A stretch of DNA of 11,697 nucleotides from Acidobacteriota bacterium (GTDB lineage Bacteria; Acidobacteriota; Terriglobia; Terriglobales; Acidobacteriaceae), in assembly GCA_021793595.1 (NCBI GenBank), contig JAJYSL010000120.1, positions 1-11,697 of the forward strand. The letters run 5' to 3'. Both the position numbers and the translations under genes were made by a program. Shown piece after piece: positions 1 to 7,926 of the stretch. Position 1 is the first letter of the stretch. The number at the start of each line of letters is the position of its first letter. The notes under the pieces were generated by a model that saw only the letters and a list, made by a program, of their open reading frames with translations, did no database searches and was not told the origin of the DNA.

Positions 1-1
1 G

Positions 2-166
2 GGGTCGTTCGCCATTATCCTGGCCGGACTCGACACAGGAAATGTGTACGGCGGCATCGGATCGAGCAGGGCGGTCATGCTGGCGATTTTGGCAGAACCA
101 ACTCTGATCCTGGTGCTGGTCGGGATTAGTCTGCCTGCTGAATCGCCCTCATCGGAATGCTTCTGA
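2..166 (+). pseudogene. Fragment of HyfC/HycD-type hydrogenase membrane subunit
   Basis: The plus frame entering the window at base 2 reads GSFAIILAGLDTGNVYGGIG and continues with GSSRAV and a LAEPTLILVL stretch, ending at a TGA at 164-166. The GLDTG...GxGSSR...LAEPxLIL pattern is the conserved membrane core of HyfC/HycD (formate hydrogenlyase and hydrogenase-4 subunit, related to NuoH of complex I), which carries electrons or ions within a membrane-bound [NiFe] hydrogenase-like complex. In that family roughly 150 more residues follow this motif, including the NuoH-like second half. Here the frame stops about 15 residues later. A second frame starting at 157 (46 codons, ending at 297) begins with a hydrophobic stretch but is not clearly the missing part. 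The gene is therefore read as broken, by truncation or by a frameshift near 150-165. The identification of the motif is firm; whether the decay is real or a sequencing error cannot be told from one read. Confidence 0.62.
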
Positions 167-754
167 TCCTCATTCTAGGATTGGCGCTGTTTAACAAATG
201 GGCTACTTCCAGCTTCGTCCGGCGGTGTTTGGACTGGAAAGGCAAAGACTCAAGTACGCGGTTTATAAGTCAATTGTGCGGAAACGGGGAAATATAATTC
301 CCTGATACCCTGCCCGGGTCACAGATGGCGAAGCTGAGCGAGTGGCCCCGGCTCCGAAGGCAGAACTTTGCATTTACCGTGTAGCCGGGTGACAAAAATG
401 CAGGAATATAGCGCTACCCCGTAACTCTTGCACGATTTGTCACAGATGGACCTTCCACAAAACGCGATACGGTAAATGATCTAGTGCCCCTTTTATTTCG
501 GATTCCACGCGATTCCATGCAACTACCGATGCCGGATGATTTCTTCCGGACGAGACATCGTCGTTCGCCGGCAAGGGTGTCTGTCACACTCCCGGGCGCC
601 ATGTACGCAAACGAATGAGGGGTCTATATCGTGATCGTGCACTCGTCATTCATCGGTTGTGGCCAATTCTTTTGTTGCTTCTATGCCGGAAGGTTTCCCC
701 GCTGCTGTCCCTCTTGCTACCATGGGATTAGTCGCTTTACGCGATCCTCTTGCT
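167..754. other. Gene-free stretch between the hydrogenase remnant and the phosphatase
   Basis: I see no convincing gene here. Short frames on both strands lack ribosome binding sites and family motifs. Structure that can be seen: a 7-base inverted repeat CCCGGCT (347-353) / AGCCGGG (383-389) with a 29-base loop, flanked by GTCAC (318-322) and GTGAC (389-393), which could form a folded RNA; and a perfect TATAAT at 293-298 without a well placed -35. It probably holds the upstream region of the phosphatase gene plus debris of the broken gene to the left. Confidence 0.45.
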
Positions 755-2593
755 ATGTTCAAACGTATATCTGTCTGCCTCTTCGCCCTGCTGCTTTCCA
801 TTTCAACTTGCATCCCGTGCTCTGCAAGTGCGTATGACGCTCATCCCAAACTGGTTGTGATTCTCGTCATTGATCAATTTCGCGAGGATTATCTGGAGCG
901 ATATCGCGCCGACTTCAAGGGAAATGGATTCGACCTGTTCCTGGACCATGGCGCATATTTTCCAGATTGCTATTATGACTACGCGAATCTGGTGACAGCG
1001 GCCGGGCATTCGGTCATCTCGACCGGAGCTTACACCGATGGCAATGGCATTGCCAGTAACCAATGGTGGGACCTGAATCGCAACACCACGCGACCCATTT
1101 CGTCGGTCGAAGACCCGCGCTACAGCATTGTCGGGCTGCCCTCCACGCCGCCGCAGCCGGCGCGCGAAGGCGCATCGCCGCGTAACTTGCTGGCCTCCAC
1201 CATCGGCGATGAGGTCCGACTCTCGACGAAAGGTGAGTCCAGGCTCTTCGGCATTTCCCTCAAGGATCGTGCCGCCATTCTCACCTCAGGCCATACAGCC
1301 AACGGCGCCTTCTGGATTGATCCGCAAAGCGGCGCGTTCATCACATCTACCTACTACATGCCTTCCCTTCCCGATTGGGCAACGACGTTCAACCAGGGTG
1401 ACAATGTGGCCCAGGCCCGCACTGCTGCCGGCGTCACCGCGAATGCGCCCTTTTTCTCCGCCGTCGGTCCCACAGACGCTGCCATTCAATATGAGATCAA
1501 CTTTGCCCAGGCATTAATCCAGGGAGAAAATCTTGGCGCTGGAAATGTAACCGACGTATTGACGATCAGCATCTCGTCCACAGATATCCTCGGCCATCGC
1601 GTCGGTCCCGATTCGCCCGATCAACGCCAATTGGTCGATCAACTCGATGGCAACCTGGATCAATTCTTTACCTGGCTCGATCACAACATTCCCGGCGGGC
1701 TGCACAGTGTATGGTTGGTGCTGACGGCAGACCATGGCGTCGCACCCGTGCCCGCAGTAGCGCAACAGCTCGGAATTCCCGCGGCAACGATTTCAATGAA
1801 ACCTCTGATCGCCGACCTGAATAAAAATATGAACGATCGATTTTCGCCCGGTCAGAATCTCGAATACATGTTGCCGGACCAGGATTTGCCCTATATCTCG
1901 CTCAATATCCCAACATTCCAGCGCGCCGGCATTAATGAATTTGAAGCGGAACGCGCAATTCAGGATTCGATTCCCGCTGCAGTCGCCAGTCTCGATCCTT
2001 CCGCCAACAAGCTCGACGATGCAGTGCAGCCAGGCAACAAACGCGTGCCACCGCAGCCCCGGGTTTTCCGGACGTTTACGCGCCTTCAGCTTGCTTCCTT
2101 GCAGCCGGGGTTGCCACCCACTGAGTTCGGACGTCTGATGGCCCACAGCTACTCACCCAATGGCGGCTGGTATGTCATGCTGATTCCGGATGCCTACCAG
2201 GTTCCTGGCTCTGGCCACGGTGCGACGCATTTTTCCGCTTACTCCTACGACAGGCATGTGCCGCTGGGATTCTATGGATCGGTGTTCACTCCCGGTACGT
2301 TTCCAGGGCGTGTGCAGCCCGTCGACATCGCAGCGACTCTCGCCGATCTGTTGGGCGTCAACCAGCCCTCGGCCAGCATCGGCCACATTTTGACGCAGGC
2401 CATTCATCCTGAGGTGGTAGTCAAACCCAGGCACGAAGAACTGCGGCGCAGGAGTCGCAACAAGACCGCCCTACCCGACCATCATAAGGCACCCGCAGGA
2501 GAGGCCGCGACTCCAGCGAAGGGCCGCCCTAGCGAACATACCCCGGCTTCAACCGCTGAAAAGGCACCGATATCGCCTGAGTCGCACCCATGA
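755..2593 (+). CDS. Secreted PafA-like alkaline phosphatase (type I phosphodiesterase/nucleotide pyrophosphatase superfamily)
   Basis: Predicted periplasmic or secreted zinc phosphomonoesterase releasing phosphate from organic esters. With the start at 755 the protein has 612 residues and opens with a signal peptide (MFKR, a hydrophobic run, then CSASA). The alkaline phosphatase active site is complete: D40 (VIDQFR), nucleophile T81 in LVTAAGHS, N102 in ASNQWWD, K170/R172 in SLKDRA, D277/H281 in STDILGH, D326/H327 in TADHG and H492 in ATHFSAY. The T, N and K-x-R set is the known signature of PafA-type monoesterases and separates them from phosphodiesterases of the fold. The last 55 or so residues are charged, Pro/Ala-rich and of low complexity, probably a disordered tail. 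The frame is open back to a GTG at 659 and an ATG at 722, but only 755 puts the signal peptide at the N-terminus; no strong Shine-Dalgarno is seen before any of them. The stop overlaps the pyrD start (ATGA). Confidence 0.88.
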   Translation: MFKRISVCLFALLLSISTCIPCSASAYDAHPKLVVILVIDQFREDYLERYRADFKGNGFDLFLDHGAYFPDCYYDYANLVTAAGHSVISTGAYTDGNGIASNQWWDLNRNTTRPISSVEDPRYSIVGLPSTPPQPAREGASPRNLLASTIGDEVRLSTKGESRLFGISLKDRAAILTSGHTANGAFWIDPQSGAFITSTYYMPSLPDWATTFNQGDNVAQARTAAGVTANAPFFSAVGPTDAAIQYEINFAQALIQGENLGAGNVTDVLTISISSTDILGHRVGPDSPDQRQLVDQLDGNLDQFFTWLDHNIPGGLHSVWLVLTADHGVAPVPAVAQQLGIPAATISMKPLIADLNKNMNDRFSPGQNLEYMLPDQDLPYISLNIPTFQRAGINEFEAERAIQDSIPAAVASLDPSANKLDDAVQPGNKRVPPQPRVFRTFTRLQLASLQPGLPPTEFGRLMAHSYSPNGGWYVMLIPDAYQVPGSGHGATHFSAYSYDRHVPLGFYGSVFTPGTFPGRVQPVDIAATLADLLGVNQPSASIGHILTQAIHPEVVVKPRHEELRRRSRNKTALPDHHKAPAGEAATPAKGRPSEHTPASTAEKAPISPESHP

Positions 2594-3534
2594 CCTCAAA
2601 CCTGAAACCGGATTTGCGGGTGCAATTCTGTGGCATCGAACTGCGCAACCCGGTTATCGCCGCCAGCGGCACGTTTGGTTATGGCGTGGAGTTTGAAGAC
2701 ATTGTTTCACTGAAAACAATCGGCGCGTTTGTAACGAAGGGCCTTTCCAGAGAGCCGATGGCCGGGAATCCGCCGCCGCGAATCATTGAGACGGCAGCCG
2801 GTATGCTGAACGCCATTGGGCTTCAGAATATGGGCGTCAATGCCTTTATAGAGCAAAAGCTGCCGGCGGTGCGGAAACTTCCCTGCCCGGCAATCGCGAA
2901 CGTGTTCGGGGGGTCCATCGACGATTATTGTGCGGTGATTCTGGCTCTGAATGCTGTCGACGGAATTGCCGCGTACGAGCTCAATGCTTCCTGCCCGAAT
3001 ACGCAACATGGCGGAATGGTATTTGGAACCGACGCCGTATCGCTGCACGAGCTGGTCATGCGTGCCAAGTCCGTCGCACGTCGTCCCCTCGTCGTCAAGC
3101 TATCGCCCAACGTCACCAGCATTGCGGAAATGGCGCGTGCCGCTTCGGACGCAGGTGCGGATGCGCTCTCTCTTGTCAACACATTTCTTGGAGTATCCAT
3201 CGACGCCAGCACACGGCGCCCGCGCCTCGCCAATATTACTGGCGGTCTTTCAGGACCAGCCATCAAACCGTTGGCTCTGTGCATGGTGTACCAGGCTTCG
3301 CGCGCGGTTTCAATTCCGGTGTTGGGAATGGGCGGAATTGCGACATCCGAGGATGTGATCGAGTTTATGTTGGCGGGTGCGACAGCGGTCCAGGTGGGTA
3401 CCGCCAGCTACGCGGATCCGCGCGCTGTCGAAAGAATTGCAACCGGGCTGCGCGACTGGTGCCACCGACACCACGTGGACAGGATTGCCAGTCTGACAGG
3501 CGCCCTGCATACCACGCCGAATTCGATCCCATAG
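2590..3534 (+). CDS. pyrD: Dihydroorotate dehydrogenase, class 1B catalytic subunit
   Basis: Cytosolic FMN enzyme of pyrimidine synthesis that oxidises dihydroorotate to orotate. The 314-residue length is normal for the family. The N-terminal block has NPVIAASGTFGYG (20-32) and FVTKGLS with K50. The catalytic loop is LNASCPNTQHGG with Cys135 as the base, which marks class 1; class 2 enzymes have Ser. K170 in VVKLSPN, SLVNTF, the TGGLSGPAIKP segment and the phosphate-binding GMGGI...AGATAVQVGTA follow in the usual order. The sequence type is class 1B, which normally works with the FeS/FAD subunit PyrK to pass electrons to NAD+. No pyrK lies in this window, so it would have to be elsewhere. The start codon sits inside the stop region of the phosphatase (ATGA), so translation is probably coupled. 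The functional link between a secreted phosphatase and pyrimidine synthesis is not obvious. Confidence 0.94.
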   Translation: MTSNLKPDLRVQFCGIELRNPVIAASGTFGYGVEFEDIVSLKTIGAFVTKGLSREPMAGNPPPRIIETAAGMLNAIGLQNMGVNAFIEQKLPAVRKLPCPAIANVFGGSIDDYCAVILALNAVDGIAAYELNASCPNTQHGGMVFGTDAVSLHELVMRAKSVARRPLVVKLSPNVTSIAEMARAASDAGADALSLVNTFLGVSIDASTRRPRLANITGGLSGPAIKPLALCMVYQASRAVSIPVLGMGGIATSEDVIEFMLAGATAVQVGTASYADPRAVERIATGLRDWCHRHHVDRIASLTGALHTTPNSIP

Positions 3535-3580
3535 ATCGCGTCTGTTCTCAACCATCTCACTGCAGGATCAAATACGGTCC

Positions 3581-3778
3581 TTACTTGACCACGTGCACCA
3601 TGAAGTGGATTTTTCGGTGGCCAAATCCGCAGTCGCCGCTGTTCGCGGGAATAAACTCATACTTCTTGGCTTGAATCGTGATGGTACGCGCCGCCCTGGC
3701 CGTCGCCGCTGGAGCTGGCGCGGGATTTTGCTGCGCGATCAACGGTGATCCGACCCACGAAACTCCGGGACCAAACAT
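3581..3778 (-). pseudogene. Internally deleted CuA-type cupredoxin remnant
   Basis: This 65-codon minus frame joins two pieces of a cupredoxin of the cytochrome oxidase subunit II type. Residues 16-30 are a Pro/Ala-rich linker after a possible export-signal end (SPLIAQQ). Residues 31-44 read RTITIQAKKYEFIP, the typical first beta strand. Residues 48-65 read GDCGFGHRKIHFMVHVVK, which resembles the closing copper loop CxxxCGxGH of CuA domains. The 60 or so residues that should lie between, including the first His ligand, are missing, and the first Cys position of the loop is Asn46. A TAG lies directly before the ATG, so the signal peptide is cut too. The reading frame survives the deletion. It lies downstream of norZ on the same strand but beyond a hairpin terminator. 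Family recognition is by eye and moderately sure; a working protein is unlikely. Confidence 0.55.
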
Positions 3779-3852
3779 CTAACAGCCATGGAACATCTTC
3801 GAAGAAACATTCGATCATCGGTGCGCTTTTGGTTGTTTCTGACAAATAGACA

Positions 3853-3887
3853 CGGCGTCTTTGCTGCTAGAACCATCAAAGACGCCG
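3853..3887 (-). terminator. Hairpin terminator after norZ
   Basis: CGGCGTCTTTG (3853-3863) and CAAAGACGCCG (3877-3887) form a perfect 11-base stem with a 13-base loop. It begins 21 bases beyond the norZ stop. On the minus strand it is followed by only a modest T-containing stretch (TGTCTATTTG), so it may be a weak intrinsic terminator, or work in both directions with respect to the convergent pyrD transcript. Confidence 0.7.
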
Positions 3888-3907
3888 CATGCATGTCAGC
3901 AAATGGT

Positions 3908-6205
3908 TCAGCGACCTGCGAGTGCGACCGCGCGTTCTTCGCTGCTGTCGTATTGCGAAACGTCCGTGCCCTTTCTCCTGTCATTGCCGTACGAATGCCC
4001 GGTCAGCAGTCCAAGCACGAACCATGCGAAGGCCACTGCCCCGATCGAAAATACGATGTCACCAGGGACCCGCATCCACCGCAGCGTCTGCATCGAACCG
4101 GACTGCATGAACTCGGCGGATCGCGCATACCATGTGCCGTGTTGAATGGACGCCCATGCCTGCAGCAGCCCAACCGGCAGCAAGCTGAGGAGCGACATGA
4201 GGGCCAACCCGATGTTGAGGGTCCAGAAAGAAAGTTTCAAGGCCCCCTGCTTCCACGGTCGGCCTGGAATTAATGCGCGCAGGCAAAAGAGCGTCAGTCC
4301 AAGTCCCAGCATTCCGTACACGCCGAATAATGCGGTGTGGCCGTGCAGCGGGGTCAGATTGAGACCCTGCACATAATAGAGCGAGATGGGAGGGTTGATG
4401 AGGAACCCGAACAATCCGGCACCGACCATGTTCCAGAATGCAACGGCGACGAAGAAGTAAATGGGCCACCTGTAATTGGCGATCCATGGAGACTTCTTTG
4501 TGGGTTGGGCGAGGCGAATGTTCTCCCAGGCTTCGTAGCCGATCAAAGTAAGTGGTACAACTTCAAACGCACTGAAGATGGCGCCCAGTCCGATCACCGC
4601 CGGCGTTGCACCTGCAAAGTAAAGATGATGGAACGTGCCGATGATTCCGCCGGACAGGAAAATGGTTGTCGAGAAGAGTGCAGCTTTGGTAGCAGTGCGA
4701 ATTTCTATCAGCTTGAGCCGGGTGAACAGGAATCCGATGACGACGGTTGCGAATACTTCGAAGAAGCCTTCCACCCACAGGTGAACTACCCACCAGCGCC
4801 AATATTCGGCGGTAACGAGATGGCTCCGCTGCCCGTACATCAGGCCGGCAGCATAGAAGAGCGGGATGGCAATGCTCGAGATGAGGAAAAGCACAAGCAA
4901 CGACCGATCCTCGCTCTTGCGAAGAAGCGCCGGTTTCAACGCTGCAACCATCAGGACGAGCCAAAGAACCAAACCGACGAATAGCAGAATTTGCCAGAAG
5001 CGTCCGAGATCGACGTATTCATAACCCTGGCTGCCGAACCAGAACCACATATTGCCAAGGCGTTGCTGGATGCCAAGCCACTCGCCGGCGAGAGAGCCGC
5101 CAACCACCAGGATCAGCGCACCGAAGAGTGCGTTCACGCCCAATCGCTGATATTTCGGCTCGTGACCGCTGACAGCTGGGCCAACAAACAGCCCCGTCGC
5201 CAGCCATGAGGTCGCTATCCAGAAAATCGCTAGCTGCAGATGCCAGGTTCGTGTAATGGCATAGGGAAGGTACTTGGCGAGAGGGATGCCGTAGAAGCTG
5301 TTGCCTTCGACTCCGTAGTGCGCCGTCAGGACGCCCATCAGGATCTGGACGCCCCAGAGAATCACCACGACCAAGAAATACTTCAATGTAGCGCGCTGGG
5401 ATGGAGTTGGCGTGAACGCAAGAAACGGATCTTTCTCAGGGTAAGGCCCATGAACGAGTTGCTTCTCCTGGGACGCGTACCACCACACCAGGCCACCAAT
5501 GCCAGCCAGCAAGCCGACGAAGCTGAGGACGCTCCACAGTACCGCGCCCGAAGTGGGTTCGTTGCCAACCAACGGCTCATGCGGCCAATTGTTCGTATAC
5601 GTCGTCGTCGATCCGGGACGCTCCGTGCTGGCGGCCCATGCGGTCCACCAGAAGAATGCTGCCATCTGCTTTTGTTTTGCGGCATTGGTCAGAGCGCCTT
5701 GAGGGATGGCATAATCTGCGCGCCCAGAGGCGAAGATATGTGCGTAGTATGCGGCTAATTGTTGGAAAGCGGCGGCACGATCTTGGCCGATCGTGACACG
5801 GTTGCGCGCTGCGTCGTATGTGTTGGTTCGCATCTCTCGAATCAGACGCGCTTTAAAGATGGCCTGTTGGTCCGGCCCGAGAGCCTGGAAATTTCCCGCG
5901 CCAGCTCGGACGGCCCAGGTGTTCAGCAGAATCTCGGATTCGCGATGCAGCCAGTCTGCGCTCCAATCTGGTGCGACATAGGCGCCATGGCCCCAGACGG
6001 TACCAATTTCCTGTCCGCCGATCGATTGCCATACGCCCTGTCCATTTGTGATCGAGCTGCCTGTAAAAAGCAATCGTCCGTCTGTCGTATATACGTCCGG
6101 GATAGGCGGAGCTTGGCTGATCATCTTCCTGCCCACTCCTCCGAGAACGGCGAAAGATGTTATGACGACGATGGCCAGTGCTACCCAATACCGCTTGTAG
6201 GACAT
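3908..6205 (-). CDS. norZ: Quinol-dependent nitric oxide reductase, single-subunit qNOR
   Basis: Inner-membrane enzyme that reduces 2 NO to N2O with electrons from quinol. At 765 residues it has the qNOR length: one N-terminal membrane helix (about 7-25), an extracytoplasmic cytochrome c-like domain without any CxxCH haem motif (about 30-215), then a NorB-type core of about 12 helices. Visible metal ligands are H322 (RTWHLQL, haem b), H475 and E479 (VVHLWVEG, FeB), H526/H527 (GTFHHLYF, FeB), and H621/H623 (PLHGHTALFG, haem b3 and haem b). The FeB glutamate and the lack of an oxidase-type His-Tyr pair argue for NO reductase rather than cbb3 oxidase. The start at 6205 has a clear AGGAG five bases upstream (6211-6215 on the plus strand). 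It lies downstream of nnrS and ric on the same strand, with its own putative promoter and a terminator behind it. Confidence 0.95.
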   Translation of the reverse strand: MSYKRYWVALAIVVITSFAVLGGVGRKMISQAPPIPDVYTTDGRLLFTGSSITNGQGVWQSIGGQEIGTVWGHGAYVAPDWSADWLHRESEILLNTWAVRAGAGNFQALGPDQQAIFKARLIREMRTNTYDAARNRVTIGQDRAAAFQQLAAYYAHIFASGRADYAIPQGALTNAAKQKQMAAFFWWTAWAASTERPGSTTTYTNNWPHEPLVGNEPTSGAVLWSVLSFVGLLAGIGGLVWWYASQEKQLVHGPYPEKDPFLAFTPTPSQRATLKYFLVVVILWGVQILMGVLTAHYGVEGNSFYGIPLAKYLPYAITRTWHLQLAIFWIATSWLATGLFVGPAVSGHEPKYQRLGVNALFGALILVVGGSLAGEWLGIQQRLGNMWFWFGSQGYEYVDLGRFWQILLFVGLVLWLVLMVAALKPALLRKSEDRSLLVLFLISSIAIPLFYAAGLMYGQRSHLVTAEYWRWWVVHLWVEGFFEVFATVVIGFLFTRLKLIEIRTATKAALFSTTIFLSGGIIGTFHHLYFAGATPAVIGLGAIFSAFEVVPLTLIGYEAWENIRLAQPTKKSPWIANYRWPIYFFVAVAFWNMVGAGLFGFLINPPISLYYVQGLNLTPLHGHTALFGVYGMLGLGLTLFCLRALIPGRPWKQGALKLSFWTLNIGLALMSLLSLLPVGLLQAWASIQHGTWYARSAEFMQSGSMQTLRWMRVPGDIVFSIGAVAFAWFVLGLLTGHSYGNDRRKGTDVSQYDSSEERAVALAGR

Positions 6206-6232
6206 AATCTCTCCTCGGTGAATCTCGCACTC

Positions 6233-6246
6233 TGTACTGTGTACTG
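6233..6246. repeat. Tandem 7-mer TGTACTG x2 in the norZ leader
   Basis: TGTACTG occurs twice without a gap (6233-6239 and 6240-6246), followed by TGCT. It lies between the putative norZ transcript start and the ribosome binding site. It could be a second regulator site or a simple slippage duplication. Confidence 0.5.
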
Positions 6247-6256
6247 TGCTAGAACC

Positions 6257-6299
6257 ACCGTAGCGTTGCGCACTGGCACGTTGCAGGGACTTTAGTCAC
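6257..6299 (-). promoter_or_regulatory. Putative norZ promoter with CRP/FNR-spaced operator
   Basis: On the minus strand GTGACTAAAGTCCC (6299-6286) is an imperfect dyad, GTGAC-N4-GTCCC, with the 5-4-5 spacing of CRP/FNR-type operators. TACGGT (6262-6257) starts 23 bases after it, where a -10 box would sit if the operator were centred near -41.5. The predicted transcript start is near 6250, about 45 bases before the norZ ATG. The same order occurs upstream of ric. TACGGT matches the -10 consensus poorly, which would fit an activator-dependent promoter. This is inference from two sites only. Confidence 0.42.
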
Positions 6300-6574
6300 A
6301 CGGGACAAAATTTGATGCATCCAAGAACTGGCGCATTCGAATATGTCAATTCGCTTGTCGGTATATCTGTGGGTGGCGAACCTGTTACAGTTTCCAGTGT
6401 CCGGCTCCGGAGTGGCACACAGCGCTTCCGGCCAGACTTCAGATCCCCGCTCGCCCCATCCCGGATCATGGCTCGGCGCGGCCTATGCTTGGGCCCATTC
6501 CGTTGACGAAGAAGAGTACGCGACCGACTAACTCTAATTCCGCGAATGGACTCCCTTGTTGCAGGTAGCGTTCC
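6300..6574. other. Spacer between nnrS and norZ without a supported gene
   Basis: This part of the 369-base spacer holds only short plus-strand frames without ribosome binding sites or known motifs, for example 6343-6531. A GATGCATC palindrome lies at 6314-6321, upstream of the putative norZ operator. No hairpin terminator was found after nnrS, so read-through from ric-nnrS into norZ remains possible. Confidence 0.4.
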
Positions 6575-7924
6575 TCACGCCGGAGAGTGTTCGCTCGTGC
6601 TCTTGATGGCAAATGCGGAGCGGCCGAGGAGAAAAGTCAGCGCAATGTTCGCGGCAAACACCAGCACGCCGCTTAGCTCCAGCATCCCGGAGATAGGAAG
6701 CATCTTCCATGCAAACGATACGATGCCCTCGTAGGCAAGCGGCTCGGAACAGACGCGTAGCGTGCAGCCGGTCTGAAGCAAAAGAAGGCTGAGGAACATG
6801 AGTCGCTTGCTGAAGATACTTTGAATACCAGCAAAATGAGGCAAAATACGCGGTCCGATCGCGAACACCATAGTTGCTGCGAATCCGACCGTCAGCGCGT
6901 GACGCGAGCCGCCCCAGATACCGCCGTGTACATCGGCAAGTGCGGCCCAGATGCCCATCGATCCAGCCACAATCAACCACGCGTACGCCAAACGGATGAA
7001 AGTCGGGAAACTTGGATGGATGCCACGGACCTTTGCAGGTCCGTGAGGACGCTGGGTCAAGTGAAGGCTGAGCCCGATAGCGAGCGCGCTCAAAGCAAGC
7101 AGGATCGTTGCAACTCTCGTCCATCCTGCCACGCCGCAAAGCACACCTGTTACGTCCAGGATTAAAGCTTCACGAAACAGTCTAGGATGCGGTTTCGCAA
7201 TCGCCAGGAACGTCGGCAGCCAACGCGCGGAGAACCCCCAGACCACAGGCACCAGAAATCCCCAGGCGAGTAACACAAGATACTTCTGATCGAGCGCGTG
7301 AGGAAAAGCAAGAAGCGTTCCACCTGCTGCCAGCCGAACGCACTCCACAAAATTGAAAATGACCATCGCGGTCAGGCCGACAGTTCCGAGCAACACGGAA
7401 GTCATCCATAGCTCCATGCGTGTTTTGGCCTGCTTGTCCTGCGTTGGCGAAGGCAGTTTGTGTCGTGATGCAGCGGCAAGAAACAGCAGGACTGCGATCA
7501 CTTCAAACCCAGCGGAGATTGGAAGCAGCGCGCGCCAATGCCAGCCGTAGATGTTTGCGACCCAGCGCATCGCGACGCCCGATGTCCAAAGGGCAAAGCA
7601 TGCCAGCGGGATTCGAATGACCGACCGAAGGCGCGTCGGTTGCGAATAGAAGCCGATACCAAGGATGAAACTGCCGATCCAGCCGAACACCTGTGCGTGG
7701 CCGTGGCCCTGAATCCAGGCAGCCGACAAGGCTCCGAGACCATGATGTGTGGCGATTGCCATCAGATTTGAAAAGCCCAGTAATGTACCAGGTAGCGCCA
7801 TAAAGAAGATTCCGCTCAGAATCCAGACGCGCAGCATCAGACTCTTTTGGCGTTCGCGAGTCATTATGGTTGCAATCTCGCTGGTCCTGGCGGCGGATGG
7901 ATCTAGGAACGGAGTCGTAGCCAT
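6575..7924 (-). CDS. nnrS: NnrS family haem/copper membrane protein
   Basis: Polytopic inner-membrane protein of the NnrS family, found with denitrification and nitric oxide stress genes; members bind haem and copper and help cells withstand NO, but the biochemical reaction is not settled. The 449-residue product is mostly hydrophobic, with about 12 membrane segments. Family hallmarks are the GHGHAQVFGWIGSFILGIGF block (about residues 73-92), a helix ending in CVRLAAGG, and the SRHALTVGFAATMVFAIGPR block followed by ILPHFAG, with several His residues that can serve as metal ligands. It is somewhat longer than usual at the N-terminus (about 30 polar residues before the first helix), yet the start at 7924 is supported by GAGGAG six bases upstream. 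It begins 2 bases after the ric stop, so the two form an operon. The RBS for nnrS lies inside the end of ric. Confidence 0.92.
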   Translation of the reverse strand: MATTPFLDPSAARTSEIATIMTRERQKSLMLRVWILSGIFFMALPGTLLGFSNLMAIATHHGLGALSAAWIQGHGHAQVFGWIGSFILGIGFYSQPTRLRSVIRIPLACFALWTSGVAMRWVANIYGWHWRALLPISAGFEVIAVLLFLAAASRHKLPSPTQDKQAKTRMELWMTSVLLGTVGLTAMVIFNFVECVRLAAGGTLLAFPHALDQKYLVLLAWGFLVPVVWGFSARWLPTFLAIAKPHPRLFREALILDVTGVLCGVAGWTRVATILLALSALAIGLSLHLTQRPHGPAKVRGIHPSFPTFIRLAYAWLIVAGSMGIWAALADVHGGIWGGSRHALTVGFAATMVFAIGPRILPHFAGIQSIFSKRLMFLSLLLLQTGCTLRVCSEPLAYEGIVSFAWKMLPISGMLELSGVLVFAANIALTFLLGRSAFAIKSTSEHSPA

Positions 7925-7926
7925 GA

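Noticed and set aside
293..298. TATAAT as a promoter
   Set aside because: No -35 box at proper spacing (TTGTGC is only 13 bases upstream) and no gene follows for over 450 bases.
414..602. Minus frame of 62 codons in the left gene-free stretch
   Set aside because: Arg/Ser-rich chance-like composition without RBS or known motif.
659..754. N-terminal extension of the phosphatase from a GTG at 659
   Set aside because: It would place 32 mostly non-signal residues before a clear signal peptide; the ATG at 755 fits secretion better.
2928..3674. Plus-strand frame of 248 codons
   Set aside because: It overlaps pyrD in another frame and has Cys/Arg/His-rich shadow composition.
4337..4984. Long acidic plus-strand frame of 215 codons
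   Set aside because: It lies wholly opposite norZ, whose ligands and domains are convincing; it is an antisense shadow.
3908..6205. cbb3-type cytochrome oxidase subunit I
   Set aside because: The cytochrome c-like N-terminal domain without haem c, total length and the FeB glutamate in HLWVEG identify qNOR.
6312..6321. TTGATGCATC as an FNR/DNR or NsrR site upstream of norZ
   Set aside because: The dyad has only 2 bases between half-sites rather than the 4 of FNR/DNR, and the flanks do not fit the NsrR consensus.
6343..6531. Short plus frame in the nnrS-norZ spacer with a weakly signal-like start
   Set aside because: No ribosome binding site, no recognisable family and a second overlapping frame of similar length; not supportable.
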